Notes: generated by a model not told the origin, from the sequence alone. Counted from the stretch's first letter, positions 9,841-18,450 are shown. The stretch: DNA of 64,000 nt from Leptolinea sp. UBA4782 (GCA_002403095.1 DHHC01000003.1:1-64000); one strand, 5' to 3'. Numbers and translations: made by a program.

Positions 9841-11310
9841 ATGACGCAAAAAATAGAAATTACACCCAACCATACCCGCATCGGTATCCATTATTTCACC
9901 GATTCATTGCATTACCGGAAAAAGGATCTGGAAACCTGGCTTCCAAAGCTGAAATCACTGGATATTGGCTGGATCGTACTGAATGCTTCCCAGGAACAGG
10001 CTGTACCGGAATATTTTCTTTCTGGTTTGCTCAAGGAATCCATCCAGCCTGTCCTGCAGATGAATTATGCTCTTGAGACCCCGCCCAAAATCGCCGAAAT
10101 TAACCTGCTATTTGAAGCCTACGCCCACTGGGGTGTGAAATATATCATTCCATTTGACCGTCCAAATGTCCGCAAATCTTGGTCGGCAGCTGGCTGGGCC
10201 AGGCAGGACCTGATCGACAGGTTTCTCGACAGGTTCATCCCGGTCGCCGGACTGGCTTTGCAGCATGGACTGGTACCCGTTTTCCCTCCCCTTGAACCAG
10301 GTGGAGATTATTGGGATGTTGCATTCTTAAAATCCTGCCTGGAAGGCCTGCAAACCCGCCGCCAGGATGACATCCTCGATAACCTTGTGCTGGCTGCGTA
10401 CGGCTATACCTACGCAAAAGACCTGAACTGGGGAGCAGGCGGTCCAGACCGCTGGCCCGAAGCCCGCCCGTACAGCGCTTTTGACAAATCCCCGGACGAG
10501 AGGGGATTCAGGATATTTGACTGGTACAACGCAATTGTAAGTTCTGTAACCGGTTCCACCTGCCCTATCATCCTGCTCGAAGCAGGCAGAATTTCAGATC
10601 ACGCAGGAGCAAAAGACATTCCAACAGAAGAAGCCCAGGCAGCCACAAACCTGGCAATTATCCGTCTGCTTGAGAGTGACCTGGTCGAAAATCCCAGGGA
10701 TCCAAAAACAACCCTGGATCCCCTCCCAGCCAATATCCTGGCCTGTGCCTTCTGGTCTCTGGCTGCTCAAATCCCGGAGGAAACTCCGTTTTCCTGGTAT
10801 GGCTTGGATCAGAGCCCCTCTCCCACCGTGAAAGCCATCGTGGAGTGGCAGTCTACATGGATCAAGACCATCCCTGAATTCCTGGCTGAGCCTGGCGCAA
10901 AAGACAGCCGTCCCGGGCAGGAAGATTTCTATTTCGATCCGGCGATGGATTTTGACGAGGTAAAAACCGCCGTGCCTAAATCGATTGAAGAAGATAAACT
11001 GGCTGCCAAATCCATCCCGCCAGAAGAAGAACCGGGGCAGTTTATCATCCAGCATTATGTCCTGCTTCCAGCCTATGACTGGGGAATCCCGGACCTGTAC
11101 CTGGATGCCATCCGGCCTTTCTTGAAGAAGTACCAGGCCACCATGGGCTTTTCCCTGCAGGAGGCAGCCCATGCGGCATTTGTGACCGTCATCGGCGGCG
11201 AAGACCTTTTTACTGACGAAGACCTGGACACACTGCGTTTTAATGGTGCAGTTGTAGAGCGGATCAACGGAGATGGCACGAGTATTGCATCTGTACTTGA
11301 ACAGAGGTGA
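9841..11310 (+). CDS. protein with glycosidase-like TIM-barrel domain, function unknown
   Basis: 489 residues, not confidently recognised. The N-terminal two-thirds look like a cellulase-superfamily TIM barrel: GIHYFTDSLHY, a run of alternating strands, VPVFPPLEPGGDYWD, LVLAAYGYTYAKD, and LLEAGRISDHAG ending a strand with a Glu where GH-A clan enzymes carry the nucleophile. An acidic linker (about 365-405) leads to a C-terminal domain beginning HYVLLPAYDWGIPDLYLDAIRP and ending EDLDTLRFNGAVVERI. No signal peptide is visible. The 3' end abuts ftsZ (4 bases to its ATG), so it is probably co-transcribed with ftsZ. A link to cell-wall or division physiology is inference only. Confidence 0.6.
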   Translation: MTQKIEITPNHTRIGIHYFTDSLHYRKKDLETWLPKLKSLDIGWIVLNASQEQAVPEYFLSGLLKESIQPVLQMNYALETPPKIAEINLLFEAYAHWGVKYIIPFDRPNVRKSWSAAGWARQDLIDRFLDRFIPVAGLALQHGLVPVFPPLEPGGDYWDVAFLKSCLEGLQTRRQDDILDNLVLAAYGYTYAKDLNWGAGGPDRWPEARPYSAFDKSPDERGFRIFDWYNAIVSSVTGSTCPIILLEAGRISDHAGAKDIPTEEAQAATNLAIIRLLESDLVENPRDPKTTLDPLPANILACAFWSLAAQIPEETPFSWYGLDQSPSPTVKAIVEWQSTWIKTIPEFLAEPGAKDSRPGQEDFYFDPAMDFDEVKTAVPKSIEEDKLAAKSIPPEEEPGQFIIQHYVLLPAYDWGIPDLYLDAIRPFLKKYQATMGFSLQEAAHAAFVTVIGGEDLFTDEDLDTLRFNGAVVERINGDGTSIASVLEQR

Positions 11311-11314
11311 AACC

Positions 11315-12502
11315 ATGACTTACGAAAACCAGATCCATTCATCCTTACCCGAACTGCCCCTGCCCATACCCAAGACAAGGCTTAAAGTCCTGGGGCTGGG
11401 TGGAGGCGGCTGTAATGCCGTCAACCGCATGATCGAATTGGGAATTGACGGGGTCGAGTTTATCGGTGCAAACACAGATGCCCAGGTTCTGCGCAACTGC
11501 CTGGCACCCCGCAGGATCCTTTTGGGGCCCAATACCACCCATGGTCAAGGGGCGGGAGGTGACCCAAAAATTGGTGAAGCAGCAGCTGAAGAAAGCCTGT
11601 TTGAGATTACCGACGCTCTTGCCGGAGCAGACATGGTATTCCTAACCGCAGGTATGGGCGGCGGGACCGGCACCGGGGCTATCCCCGTGGCTGCCAGGAT
11701 TGCCAAAGGTATGGATGTGGTTTCTATTGCTGTAGTCAGCGTGCCCTTCTCCTTCGAAGCAGGTCTGCGCCAGCAAAACGCCCGCAACGGCCTGACCCGT
11801 TTGCAGCAGAATACAGACACCCTTATTTCCATTCCAAATGACCGCCTGCTGCAGATTGCCCCGCGCGACCTGCCGCTTGAATTGGCATTCAGACTGGCAG
11901 ATGACATTTTGCGCCAGGGTATCCAGGGGATATCAGAGATCGTTACCCAGCCCGGTTTGATCAATGTTGATTTTTCTCATGTCCGCAACCTGATGAAAAA
12001 AGGCGGCGGGTCATTGATGGCTATCGGAAATGGTAAAGGTCCCAACAAAGCGCTCCAGGCAGTTGAACAAGCCCTGCACCATCCCCTGCTGGACACCATC
12101 CCGATCGAAAGCGCTACCGGCATCATCGTCAACATCCGCGGCGGCAAGTACCTCACCTTCATGGAAGTATCCGACGCCCTGAATTACCTGCATGAAAAGA
12201 CCAACAACCAGGCTGAAATCATCCCCGGCATCATCCAGGATGACAACATGGAAGACCGCACCGAGATCATCCTGATCATTACCGGGCTCGGAGCGACCGC
12301 CTTTGACCCGATGACCAGGGTGCGGGTACCCAGGGCAGCTGAACCAGCCAGGCCATCCGTTACCATCGCAGAAGCCATTACAGCCCATGAAAATGGCCTT
12401 GATTACGATAATTCCGCGCTCATGCAGGAAAATGAACTGGTCGGCGCACAATCAAACCTTGAGATCCCCGCATTCATGCGCCGCCGGTTGCGCCAGAATT
12501 GA
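11315..12502 (+). CDS. ftsZ: cell division GTPase FtsZ
   Basis: 395-residue tubulin-fold GTPase that polymerises into the cytokinetic Z ring. It has the N-terminal VLGLGGGGCNAVNRM, the tubulin signature GMGGGTGTGA (about residue 112), NARNGL and SIPNDRL. The C-terminal tail peptide LEIPAFMRRR matches the FtsA/ZipA/SepF-binding peptide DIPxFLRR. I placed the start at the ATG at 11315 because AGAGGTG lies 6 bases upstream; an upstream in-frame ATG at 11273 lies inside the preceding gene. The usual dcw neighbours (ftsQ, ftsA, mur genes) are absent here. Confidence 0.96.
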   Translation: MTYENQIHSSLPELPLPIPKTRLKVLGLGGGGCNAVNRMIELGIDGVEFIGANTDAQVLRNCLAPRRILLGPNTTHGQGAGGDPKIGEAAAEESLFEITDALAGADMVFLTAGMGGGTGTGAIPVAARIAKGMDVVSIAVVSVPFSFEAGLRQQNARNGLTRLQQNTDTLISIPNDRLLQIAPRDLPLELAFRLADDILRQGIQGISEIVTQPGLINVDFSHVRNLMKKGGGSLMAIGNGKGPNKALQAVEQALHHPLLDTIPIESATGIIVNIRGGKYLTFMEVSDALNYLHEKTNNQAEIIPGIIQDDNMEDRTEIILIITGLGATAFDPMTRVRVPRAAEPARPSVTIAEAITAHENGLDYDNSALMQENELVGAQSNLEIPAFMRRRLRQN

Positions 12503-12509
12503 GGCAGCA

Positions 12510-12728
12510 ATGGATAAGGTTAGTTTAGATTCTATTTACCGGCAGGTTTACTCCCGGTACCCTGAGGTCAGCGGCAAGCGTCCGCGCCCCCAGGAGTACG
12601 GCAATAACCAGTACCTCCTCGTTTTCCATGCTACTGCCAGCCTTCCAGGTGGGAAAAAGATAGACCGTACTGTCCGCGTGGTTGCATCCGCCGAAGGCAA
12701 GATCCAGAAGATGTCTTCATCCAAGTAA
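12510..12728 (+). CDS. small conserved-looking protein, unknown function
   Basis: 72 residues, basic, no membrane segment. It begins 7 bases after the ftsZ stop and ends 11 bases before the next small gene, so it sits in the same transcript. The middle (GNNQYLLVFHATASLPGGKKIDRTVRVVAS) predicts a small beta-sheet, and GKIQKMSSSK forms a basic tail. No family recognised. A GAGGCAGCA before the ATG gives a weak ribosome site. Expression as a separate protein is supported by its tight packing in the operon, not by homology. Confidence 0.6.
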   Translation: MDKVSLDSIYRQVYSRYPEVSGKRPRPQEYGNNQYLLVFHATASLPGGKKIDRTVRVVASAEGKIQKMSSSK

Positions 12729-12739
12729 GGAGCACTCCA

Positions 12740-12958
12740 ATGCAAATGAACCTCACACAAAAACTCGAACTGGCATTTTGGGATGTAATTATCTACCGCC
12801 TGTCTAGGTTCACTCTTGTCCGCAAACTGCTCCGCCTTGGCTACAGTATGGTTGATAACTTCGACAAAAAGGCATTTCTGAAGGTGGCTGCAGGAGTTTC
12901 CCTGGCGGGCTTTCTAAGCGGTTTTGGTTTCACATTGATTTTCGCAATGATCTTTTAA
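12740..12958 (+). CDS. small single-pass membrane protein
   Basis: 72 residues. AAGGAG lies 8 bases upstream of the ATG. The N-terminal half is amphipathic and basic; the C-terminal FLKVAAGVSLAGFLSGFGFTL segment is a clear transmembrane helix rich in Gly, with almost nothing beyond it. No family recognised. It is last in the run ftsZ - small protein - this gene, so a membrane role near the division site is a reasonable but untested idea. Confidence 0.6.
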   Translation: MQMNLTQKLELAFWDVIIYRLSRFTLVRKLLRLGYSMVDNFDKKAFLKVAAGVSLAGFLSGFGFTLIFAMIF

Positions 12959-13034
12959 CCAGCGATTTATTCTCAGGATAAATAAGCGGGTTTCTCCTCC
13001 TTCTCTACCTTCTGAAACAGTTTCACCTCACCTT

Positions 13035-13063
13035 ACTCAGCAGTCCTGACCAGGCTGCTGAGT
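13035..13063. other. strong hairpin downstream of the ftsZ operon
   Basis: ACTCAGCAG pairs perfectly with CTGCTGAGT, and the inner CCTG/CAGG extends the stem. There is no T-run on either strand, so it is at best an imperfect terminator or an mRNA 3'-end stabiliser. It lies in the 239-base gap between the small membrane protein and the next promoter. Confidence 0.45.
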
Positions 13064-13095
13064 TGGGTTAAAAAGCATTTGCTGCTGAAATTTAG

Positions 13096-13124
13096 TTGCT
13101 TCAACAATCACATTCCGCTACAAT
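13096..13124 (+). promoter_or_regulatory. sigma-70-like promoter
   Basis: -35 TTGCTT (13096-13101), 17-base spacer, -10 TACAAT (13119-13124). It would drive the exported protein at 13198 with a leader of about 65 bases. Confidence 0.6.
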
Positions 13125-13197
13125 AGGGAAAGTGAATATTTGGCGGTGTGTATACCATTAATGCAGCCTTTCACAGGTTGAAGGGTATTCGCTAATC

Positions 13198-13914
13198 ATG
13201 AAAAAAGCACAGGGATTCATCCTGATCGTCCTCTTTGTTGCCTGCGGTGTAATTGGCATTCTCTTAGCCAATCAATTTGTCGGTTCGGACGACCAGAAGA
13301 CCCCTGAACCGGTGGTGTATCCCACCCGAACTGCCGGTACGCCAGGAGACGGGCAGACCAACCTGGTGCTGCTGCGGGTGGATGACCTGAGTTCCAGCCA
13401 GCCGCAGCTGGTTTCCATCTGGATTGCCTTTCTTGGTCCAGTTGATTATCCCGGCCTGACGGTAATGATGTTGTATCCCAACCCGGATGCACCTGATCAG
13501 GTCCAATCGCTCGCAGATGCTTTCAGCCTGAGCGAAGATAAGCTGCCAGTGCAGGGATTCTGGCAGGAACTTGCTGCCTATAAATTCAACTGGGATGGTT
13601 ATCTGCTGGTGGATTCGCAGGCGATCACTGCCGTGAGCGGATGGATCAATAACAACCAGGTGCAACTGCAAGCACAGCCGGCAGACAGCCCTGAAGGGTA
13701 TCGCATCATTGAGGATGAAGAAACCAGCGTTTTCAGGAATATTTGCTCCACGCTTGGCAATGCAGAAGATGCCGCCGGTACAGCCCCTGATTGGGGCAGC
13801 ATCATCCCGCTGCACATGCGCACTGATCTGACCTTTGAGGCGATGATGTACTCATGGGGCAAGCTCAACCCTCCTGGAGCGATTACACCCTGCTATATCC
13901 TGGGAAACCCATAA
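13198..13914 (+). CDS. membrane-anchored exported protein, possibly LytR-CpsA-Psr-like
   Basis: 238 residues. The N-terminus is a signal anchor (KKAQGFILIVLFVACGVIGI), followed by a Pro/Thr-rich linker. The extracellular part contains LVLLRVDDL, LVSIWIAF and, later, YLLVDSQAITAVSGWI, which recalls the D..yv.vd..g....vd.lGG stretch of LytR-CpsA-Psr cell-wall ligases. The catalytic Arg/Asp pattern of that family cannot be confirmed, so this is only a possible divergent relative. It is monocistronic: own promoter upstream, strong terminator hairpin downstream. Confidence 0.5.
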   Translation: MKKAQGFILIVLFVACGVIGILLANQFVGSDDQKTPEPVVYPTRTAGTPGDGQTNLVLLRVDDLSSSQPQLVSIWIAFLGPVDYPGLTVMMLYPNPDAPDQVQSLADAFSLSEDKLPVQGFWQELAAYKFNWDGYLLVDSQAITAVSGWINNNQVQLQAQPADSPEGYRIIEDEETSVFRNICSTLGNAEDAAGTAPDWGSIIPLHMRTDLTFEAMMYSWGKLNPPGAITPCYILGNP

Positions 13915-13933
13915 CACCTGCAGTTTAACTAAC

Positions 13934-13970
13934 AAGTTCCGGAATGCGAAATATTTTCATTCCGGAACTT
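13934..13970. terminator. bidirectional terminator
   Basis: A 13-base-pair perfect stem (AAGTTCCGGAATG / CATTCCGGAACTT) with a short loop. T-runs follow on the + side. It separates the convergent exported-protein gene and tat operon. Confidence 0.8.
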
Positions 13971-13988
13971 TTATGTATCGCATGTTCT

Positions 13989-14342
13989 TTAGAAGCGGGT
14001 CTCTTTGACCTCTTTTCCTTCATTTCCGCTGAGCGGCACAGACACCGGTTCGATGACCGGGATGTCGGCTTCCACCCTGGTTTCTCTCTGGATTTCACTG
14101 GAAACCTTCTTAAACTCTTTTATTTCTTCGTCTATTCCTGCTTCGTTCACAATCTTTGAGGGAAGCTCTTTGATTTCCCGTGAAGACGTCACGATAGTCC
14201 GCCATATTGGGGACTTGACCACCTTGCGGATGAAGCGGCCGATATCTGACCCTGCCTTGACCATATCTTTAGGACCCATGATAATCAAGGCGAGCACCAG
14301 AATCGCTACCAGTTCTAGCGGCCCAATGTTGAGGAAATTCAT
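13989..14342 (-). CDS. Sec-independent translocase, TatA/TatB family
   Basis: 117 residues: a short periplasmic N-terminus, one transmembrane helix (LELVAILVLALIIMGP) with the family Gly-Pro hinge, then an amphipathic helix (KDMVKAGSDIGRFIRKVV) and a long charged tail. The tail is longer than that of the adjacent TatA, which favours a TatB-like receptor role, though in many Gram-positive-type systems one protein does both jobs. It is last gene of tatC-tatA-this. Confidence 0.82.
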   Translation of the reverse strand: MNFLNIGPLELVAILVLALIIMGPKDMVKAGSDIGRFIRKVVKSPIWRTIVTSSREIKELPSKIVNEAGIDEEIKEFKKVSSEIQRETRVEADIPVIEPVSVPLSGNEGKEVKETRF

Positions 14343-14385
14343 TCGTGGTACCGGTTCTCAGCTCCCAGCGCCGGAAAAAGAGGTT

Positions 14386-14577
14386 CTACTCGCTTTTCTT
14401 TCCGTCTTCGCTGGAAACTTCTTCGTTAGGTTTATCTTCCTCTTTCACTGATTTCCGGAATGCCTTAATACCCCCGCCCAGCTCTCCGGCGATTTTCGAG
14501 ATCCTGCCAACACCAAACAGAATGATAATAATCACCAGAATGATGATTAACTCAGTTGTTCCAAGTCGAAATGGCAT
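14386..14577 (-). CDS. tatA: twin-arginine translocase subunit TatA
   Basis: 63 residues. LGTTELIIILVIIIILFGVGRI is the membrane helix with the FG hinge, followed by an amphipathic helix and an acidic/basic tail, as in TatA pore proteins that move folded cofactor-containing proteins across the membrane. AAGGAG is placed correctly before the ATG. Between tatC and the second TatA/B-like gene. Confidence 0.9.
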   Translation of the reverse strand: MPFRLGTTELIIILVIIIILFGVGRISKIAGELGGGIKAFRKSVKEEDKPNEEVSSEDGKKSE

Positions 14578-14612
14578 TTTTTTACTCCTTTTGAAATTAA
14601 TGGCTGATGAAA

Positions 14613-15377
14613 TTATATCCCATTTTCCTCATTGCGCCTTGCCAGCCAGGCAAGAATTGCACTCAGCAGGTAAATGAGAAAGAGGGGCAGCATTAACAGG
14701 CCCATATTGACCGGATCTACGGTTGGGGTGATCAAAGCCGCCATGACAGCGATAACCACGATGGCAATCCTCCATTGTTTGAGCAATGCTTTGGCAGAAA
14801 CCAGCCGAAGTTTTGCCAGAACAAAAACAACCAGGGGCGCTTCAAAAGCCACACCGATCCAGAACATCAGGTTGGTCATGAAGTTAAAGTAATTAGACAG
14901 GCGCGGTGTGGTGGATATGCCCAGGAAATTGGTCAGGAAAGGGATTGTAGCCGGCAGCATGATAAAATAGGAAAATGCTACCCCAGTCACAAACAGCAAG
15001 GTTGCCAGGGGGATTGCCATGATGACCCAGCGTTTTTCACCAGGTTTGAGCCCGGGCATAATAAACGCCAGCAGCTGGTAAAGGATATATGGCAGGGCAA
15101 AGATAAAACCACTGAGTAATGACACCTTCATATAAACACCCATATTCTCAGTGATTTCGATCGATTGCAGTTTGTCCAGGCCTCCAATTGGCACTGCCAG
15201 CATCTCGAGTAGCTTTGAGGCGATACTGAAGCTGATGGTGGTGGTCAGAACCAGGCCAATCACAGCCCGGAACAACCGCTTGCGCAGCTCATTTACATGC
15301 TCCCAGATGCTCATTTGCCGGTCTTCTTCACCGGTTTTAGCTGCAGCTGTGTTGATCTCTCCGTTAGTTTGGGTCAT
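14613..15377 (-). CDS. tatC: twin-arginine translocase subunit TatC
   Basis: 254 residues, six transmembrane helices. TatC hallmarks: the cytoplasmic N-terminal SIWEHVNELRKRLFRAV, which receives the RR signal peptide, and the FEAPLVVFVLAKL segment. About 22 extra residues precede the conserved start; the ATG at 15377 is used because the internal Met (MSIWEHV) has no better ribosome site. It is first gene of the tat operon. Possible cargo in this window is the Tat-motif protein at 21423. Confidence 0.95.
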   Translation of the reverse strand: MTQTNGEINTAAAKTGEEDRQMSIWEHVNELRKRLFRAVIGLVLTTTISFSIASKLLEMLAVPIGGLDKLQSIEITENMGVYMKVSLLSGFIFALPYILYQLLAFIMPGLKPGEKRWVIMAIPLATLLFVTGVAFSYFIMLPATIPFLTNFLGISTTPRLSNYFNFMTNLMFWIGVAFEAPLVVFVLAKLRLVSAKALLKQWRIAIVVIAVMAALITPTVDPVNMGLLMLPLFLIYLLSAILAWLARRNEENGI

Positions 15378-15488
15378 CAGGTTGAATTCCTGCTGTATCA
15401 GGCGTGATTATACCCTATAAACTTTAGGGTGCTATAATCCTTAAAGGCAGGGAGCACAAATGATCACCCCTGCTGATTGGACTGACCC

Positions 15489-16175
15489 GTGATCTTTGAA
15501 TTGCGAAGCCAGATGCTGGATGAGAAACCGGTAACCCTGAACAACACTTACCGAGGAATACCCGTTCACCATCGCGGGGTGATCCGAATGGTCAACCAGG
15601 ACTACCTCGCCCTGGACATCCATCCTGAACAATGCGTCTGCCTGAAAAAACAAAAGACCACGGTTATCACCGGGAAACTCCTGAAATTCCCGCTGAAAGC
15701 CCAGCTGGTAAACCTGGACCAAAAATATTGTAATGCGGTCTTTTCCAATCCAATTCCCCTGGTAGAGAAGATGGAAAAATGGACCACGCCCTGCCTGACG
15801 CCTGAAGAGGTTATTCTTTGCGATGTTGGGTTGGCAGAAAAACGGTTCAATGCACAGGTACTGGATTTTACACTACCAGGCAAGCATTCCTGCACAATCC
15901 ATCTCTCCAGTCAGGAAAGGCTCCCCCTCGAATTGAAAACGGAAGCCATCCTTACGGTCAGGCTTCCATCCACAAGCTTCCCGGGGTCTGCACCAGCCCG
16001 GCTGCAGCAGGTGTACCGGGTTATGGGCAACCGCCCAGCATGGCGCTACCGGTTTACTTTTCCGCTGGAAGAACCAGCCGCAAAACCAGTCAAAGACTAC
16101 CTGGCTTCCTTGAAAAAGGAAATCCGGCAAGACCTGAAAAACCGGTCTGAACAAATCCGGCAGAAAAGGTCATAG
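15489..16175 (+). CDS. hypothetical protein, two beta-rich domains (PilZ-like?)
   Basis: 228 residues with a GTG start. The N-terminal half (YRGIPVHHRGVIRMVNQDYLAL) resembles YcgR-type PilZN beta domains, and the second half (EEVILCDVGLAEKRFNAQVL) could be a PilZ-like barrel. The c-di-GMP motif RxxxR...D/NxSxxG is not visible, so binding is doubtful. A lysine/arginine-rich helix ends the protein. Alone between the tat operon and the convergent selenoprotein gene. Confidence 0.45.
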   Translation: MIFELRSQMLDEKPVTLNNTYRGIPVHHRGVIRMVNQDYLALDIHPEQCVCLKKQKTTVITGKLLKFPLKAQLVNLDQKYCNAVFSNPIPLVEKMEKWTTPCLTPEEVILCDVGLAEKRFNAQVLDFTLPGKHSCTIHLSSQERLPLELKTEAILTVRLPSTSFPGSAPARLQQVYRVMGNRPAWRYRFTFPLEEPAAKPVKDYLASLKKEIRQDLKNRSEQIRQKRS

Positions 16176-16196
16176 AAGGAAGGTATGAAATTAAAA

Positions 16197-16228
16197 AATT
16201 CTGCCCGGTTTGGTCACCGGGCAGAATT
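16197..16228 (-). terminator. rho-independent terminator of the peroxiredoxin gene
   Basis: A perfect 12-base-pair stem, AATTCTGCCCGG / CCGGGCAGAATT, with loop TTTGGTCA. Six T residues follow on the minus strand (A-run 16193-16198 on +). Confidence 0.85.
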
Positions 16229-16241
16229 CTGCTGGTGCATG

Positions 16242-17033
16242 TTATAACTGGTCTTTCAGCACTTCTCTCAGTTTCGATTCGTCCCAATCCACAATAATTG
16301 TGCCATCGATGTCAAAAGTCGGGGTTGTGCGGTTGCCGCCAGCCCACTTTTTTACCTGCTCCGCTGCAGCTGGAACAGTGGTGATGTCCACTTCCCGGTA
16401 AGGAATGTTGTGTTCATTGAAGAAATACCTGGCTTTGCGGCAGCCAGGACACCATGACGTGCAGTACATCACCACACCCCCATGCGGCAGCTCAACCGGT
16501 TCTTGCGACTGGACCTGCATGGCAGCGTATCTGCCGGCCACATCCGGATCCATCCGTCCAATGAAATCGAACAGGACCCCGTTTTCGGGTTGCTTGTCGA
16601 TATCATGGATATCGATGTATCGGATAATACCCTTCTTATCCAGGATGAAGATTGCCCGTTCAGAATACCCTTCCCCGCGCAGCACACCATACCGTTTGGC
16701 AATTTCACCGTGCGGCCAGAAGTCACTCAACAGAGGGTAGGTAATCCCGCCCAGGCTTTCTGCCCAAGCATTCAAACACGGTTCCGAGTCAACGCTGATA
16801 CCCAGGACCTGGGTATTCAATCCCGCGAATTTGGCTTTGTCAGCCTCATACGCCGGGATCTGACCCGTTCATATCGGTGTCCAGGCCAGCGGGAAGAAGG
16901 CAATTACCACATTCTTACCCATGAAACCGCTTAAACGCACCAGGCTGCCGTTTGCATCCTTCAGTTCAAATTCAGGTGCCGGCATCCCAACTTCAAGCTT
17001 TACAGGTTTTTTGGAGAGGAAGTTTTTGAACAT
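16242..17033 (-). CDS. peroxiredoxin-glutaredoxin fusion, putative selenoprotein (in-frame TGA = Sec55)
   Basis: 263 residues if the TGA at 16871-16869 is read as selenocysteine. The N-terminal domain is a peroxiredoxin: APEFELKDANG, then FFPLAWTPI-U-TGQIPAYEADKAKF, where relatives read FYPLAFTPVCTGQ, so the TGA replaces the peroxidatic Cys. A Cys at residue 86 (SVDSEPCLNAW) may resolve. The C-terminal domain is glutaredoxin-like with CPGC (Cys195, Cys198) and TTPTFDIDG, so it could supply electrons in cis. Reading frame is unchanged across the TGA, and conservation is full on both sides. The start at 17033 lacks a ribosome site but sits 6 bases from a TACAAT -10 box, suggesting leaderless mRNA. 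Gene callers would split it or truncate it to 16242-16820. Confidence 0.85.
16822..16857 (-). promoter_or_regulatory. candidate bacterial SECIS element
   Basis: Hairpin just 3' of the in-frame UGA: outer CCC/GGG and GCG/CGC pairs (one bulged G), an internal loop, then GGCU/AGCC closing the apical loop GACAA. The first loop G lies 28 bases after the UGA, inside the 16-37 range reported for bacterial SECIS elements. Structure judged by eye. Confidence 0.55.
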
Positions 17034-17125
17034 GGGTAAATTGTAGCACGAAGTCCGCCACTTTTCCACTGCACATTGTCTGTAATTAAAGTCGGCTATG
17101 CTACAATTACGCAATAGGTGCAGAT

Positions 17126-18448
17126 ATGTCAATGAGGCGTTTTTTACAAATCCTGGAACGAAACAATCTATTACTGCATGCAGCTGAACCGGTTAAGCGC
17201 AGGTTTGAAGCGGCAGGTATCTTGAAAGCAGCAGAACCGCATCCTGTGCTGTTGGAATCAATCACAGGCAGCGCTTACCCGGTGGTAGGCAACCTGTGCT
17301 GCACGAAAGCGGCAGTTGCCAGTTACTTTAACTTGGAAGCTGCTAGCCTGATCCCGCGGCTGCTGCAAGCCATGCAAAATCCAGTGCCCTGCCCCATCAC
17401 CAGTGATGCTCCCTGCCAGGAAGTAATTGACACTGATCCAAACCTTGATGATTTACCTATCCTGTTCCATTGCGAGAGGGATGGTGGCAATTACATATCA
17501 TCCGGGTTGATGATTGCAAAGCATCCGGTTTACGGGCAAAACCTCGATTATCACCGCATGATGCAAATATCTTCCACCGAAATGGCTGTCAGGGTGGTTA
17601 AGAACCGCCACTTTGATACTTATTTGCGTGAATGCGGCAGCCTGGATGCGGCGGTTTGCATTGGTAACCCACCCAACCTGATGCTGGCAGCCGGGATATC
17701 GATCGGGCTTGGGCAGAACGAACTTGAGATCGCCTCCGCTCTCGAAGAAGTTCCCCTGGTGCGGGCGTATAGTGTTGACCTGCTGGTTCCAGCGGAATGC
17801 GAATTCGTTCTCGAGGGCGCAGTTTATTATGACCGCCGCCATAGCGAAGGTCCATTTGTAGACCTGACAGAGACCTACGATGTGGTTCGGGATGAACCCA
17901 TTTTCGTGGTAAAAACCATCACCCGCCGCAAGGATGCCATCTGGCAGGCGCTCTTGCCCGGCGGGCTGGAGCACAAAATGCTGATGGGCACGCCGCGTGA
18001 ACCGACCATATTCCAAAAAGTGAACGAGGTCGCCCGCTGCCTGGATGTGAACATCACCCCCGGTGGTTGTTCCTGGCTGCATGCGGTCGTCCAGATCGAT
18101 AAACAATCCGAAGAGGATGGGAAAAAAGCGATCCAGGCTGCCTTTACCGGGCATTCCTCCCTCAAGCATGTCGCCATTGTAGACAAAGATATTGATATCT
18201 ATAACCCTGCCCAGGTTGAGTGGGCTATGGCTACCCGCTTCCAGGCTGATAAAGACCTGGTGCTTCTGCCACGCCAAACCGGCTCCAGCCTGGACCCGAG
18301 TGCTGATCCCGGCACACACCTGACCAGCAAGGTGGGTTTTGATTTGACCCAACCCCTGAACCCTGCCGGCAAGTCGTTTGGGCGGGCAGAGTTCCCTGCG
18401 GTTGACCTGCACAAATTCCCTGGATTGCAAAAAGGCAGGCAGTCCTAA
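17126..18448 (+). CDS. UbiD-family decarboxylase, probable anhydromevalonate phosphate decarboxylase
   Basis: 440-residue UbiD-type enzyme (prenylated-FMN-dependent (de)carboxylase). Seen: ITSDAPCQEVIDTDPNLDDLPI, NYISSGLMI, YHRMMQISSTEMAVRVV, LPGGLEHKMLMGTPREP and a C-terminal VGFDLTQPL. It is followed after 2 bases by an AcnX-type large subunit and then a DUF126 small subunit. In Aeropyrum this trio carries out phosphomevalonate -> trans-anhydromevalonate phosphate -> isopentenyl phosphate. The operon strongly suggests that role here; other UbiD substrates cannot be excluded. AGGTG lies 5 bases before the ATG at 17126. The UbiX needed to make prenyl-FMN is not in the window. Confidence 0.82.
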   Translation: MSMRRFLQILERNNLLLHAAEPVKRRFEAAGILKAAEPHPVLLESITGSAYPVVGNLCCTKAAVASYFNLEAASLIPRLLQAMQNPVPCPITSDAPCQEVIDTDPNLDDLPILFHCERDGGNYISSGLMIAKHPVYGQNLDYHRMMQISSTEMAVRVVKNRHFDTYLRECGSLDAAVCIGNPPNLMLAAGISIGLGQNELEIASALEEVPLVRAYSVDLLVPAECEFVLEGAVYYDRRHSEGPFVDLTETYDVVRDEPIFVVKTITRRKDAIWQALLPGGLEHKMLMGTPREPTIFQKVNEVARCLDVNITPGGCSWLHAVVQIDKQSEEDGKKAIQAAFTGHSSLKHVAIVDKDIDIYNPAQVEWAMATRFQADKDLVLLPRQTGSSLDPSADPGTHLTSKVGFDLTQPLNPAGKSFGRAEFPAVDLHKFPGLQKGRQS

Positions 18449-18450
18449 AT

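Noticed and set aside
11273..11314. Longer FtsZ start at 11273
   Set aside because: It lies inside the preceding gene and has no ribosome site; the ATG at 11315 has AGAGGTG.
16242..17033. Peroxiredoxin-glutaredoxin gene as a pseudogene or frameshift
   Set aside because: The frame is the same on both sides of the TGA, the rest is fully conserved, and a second gene has the same pattern at its catalytic Cys.
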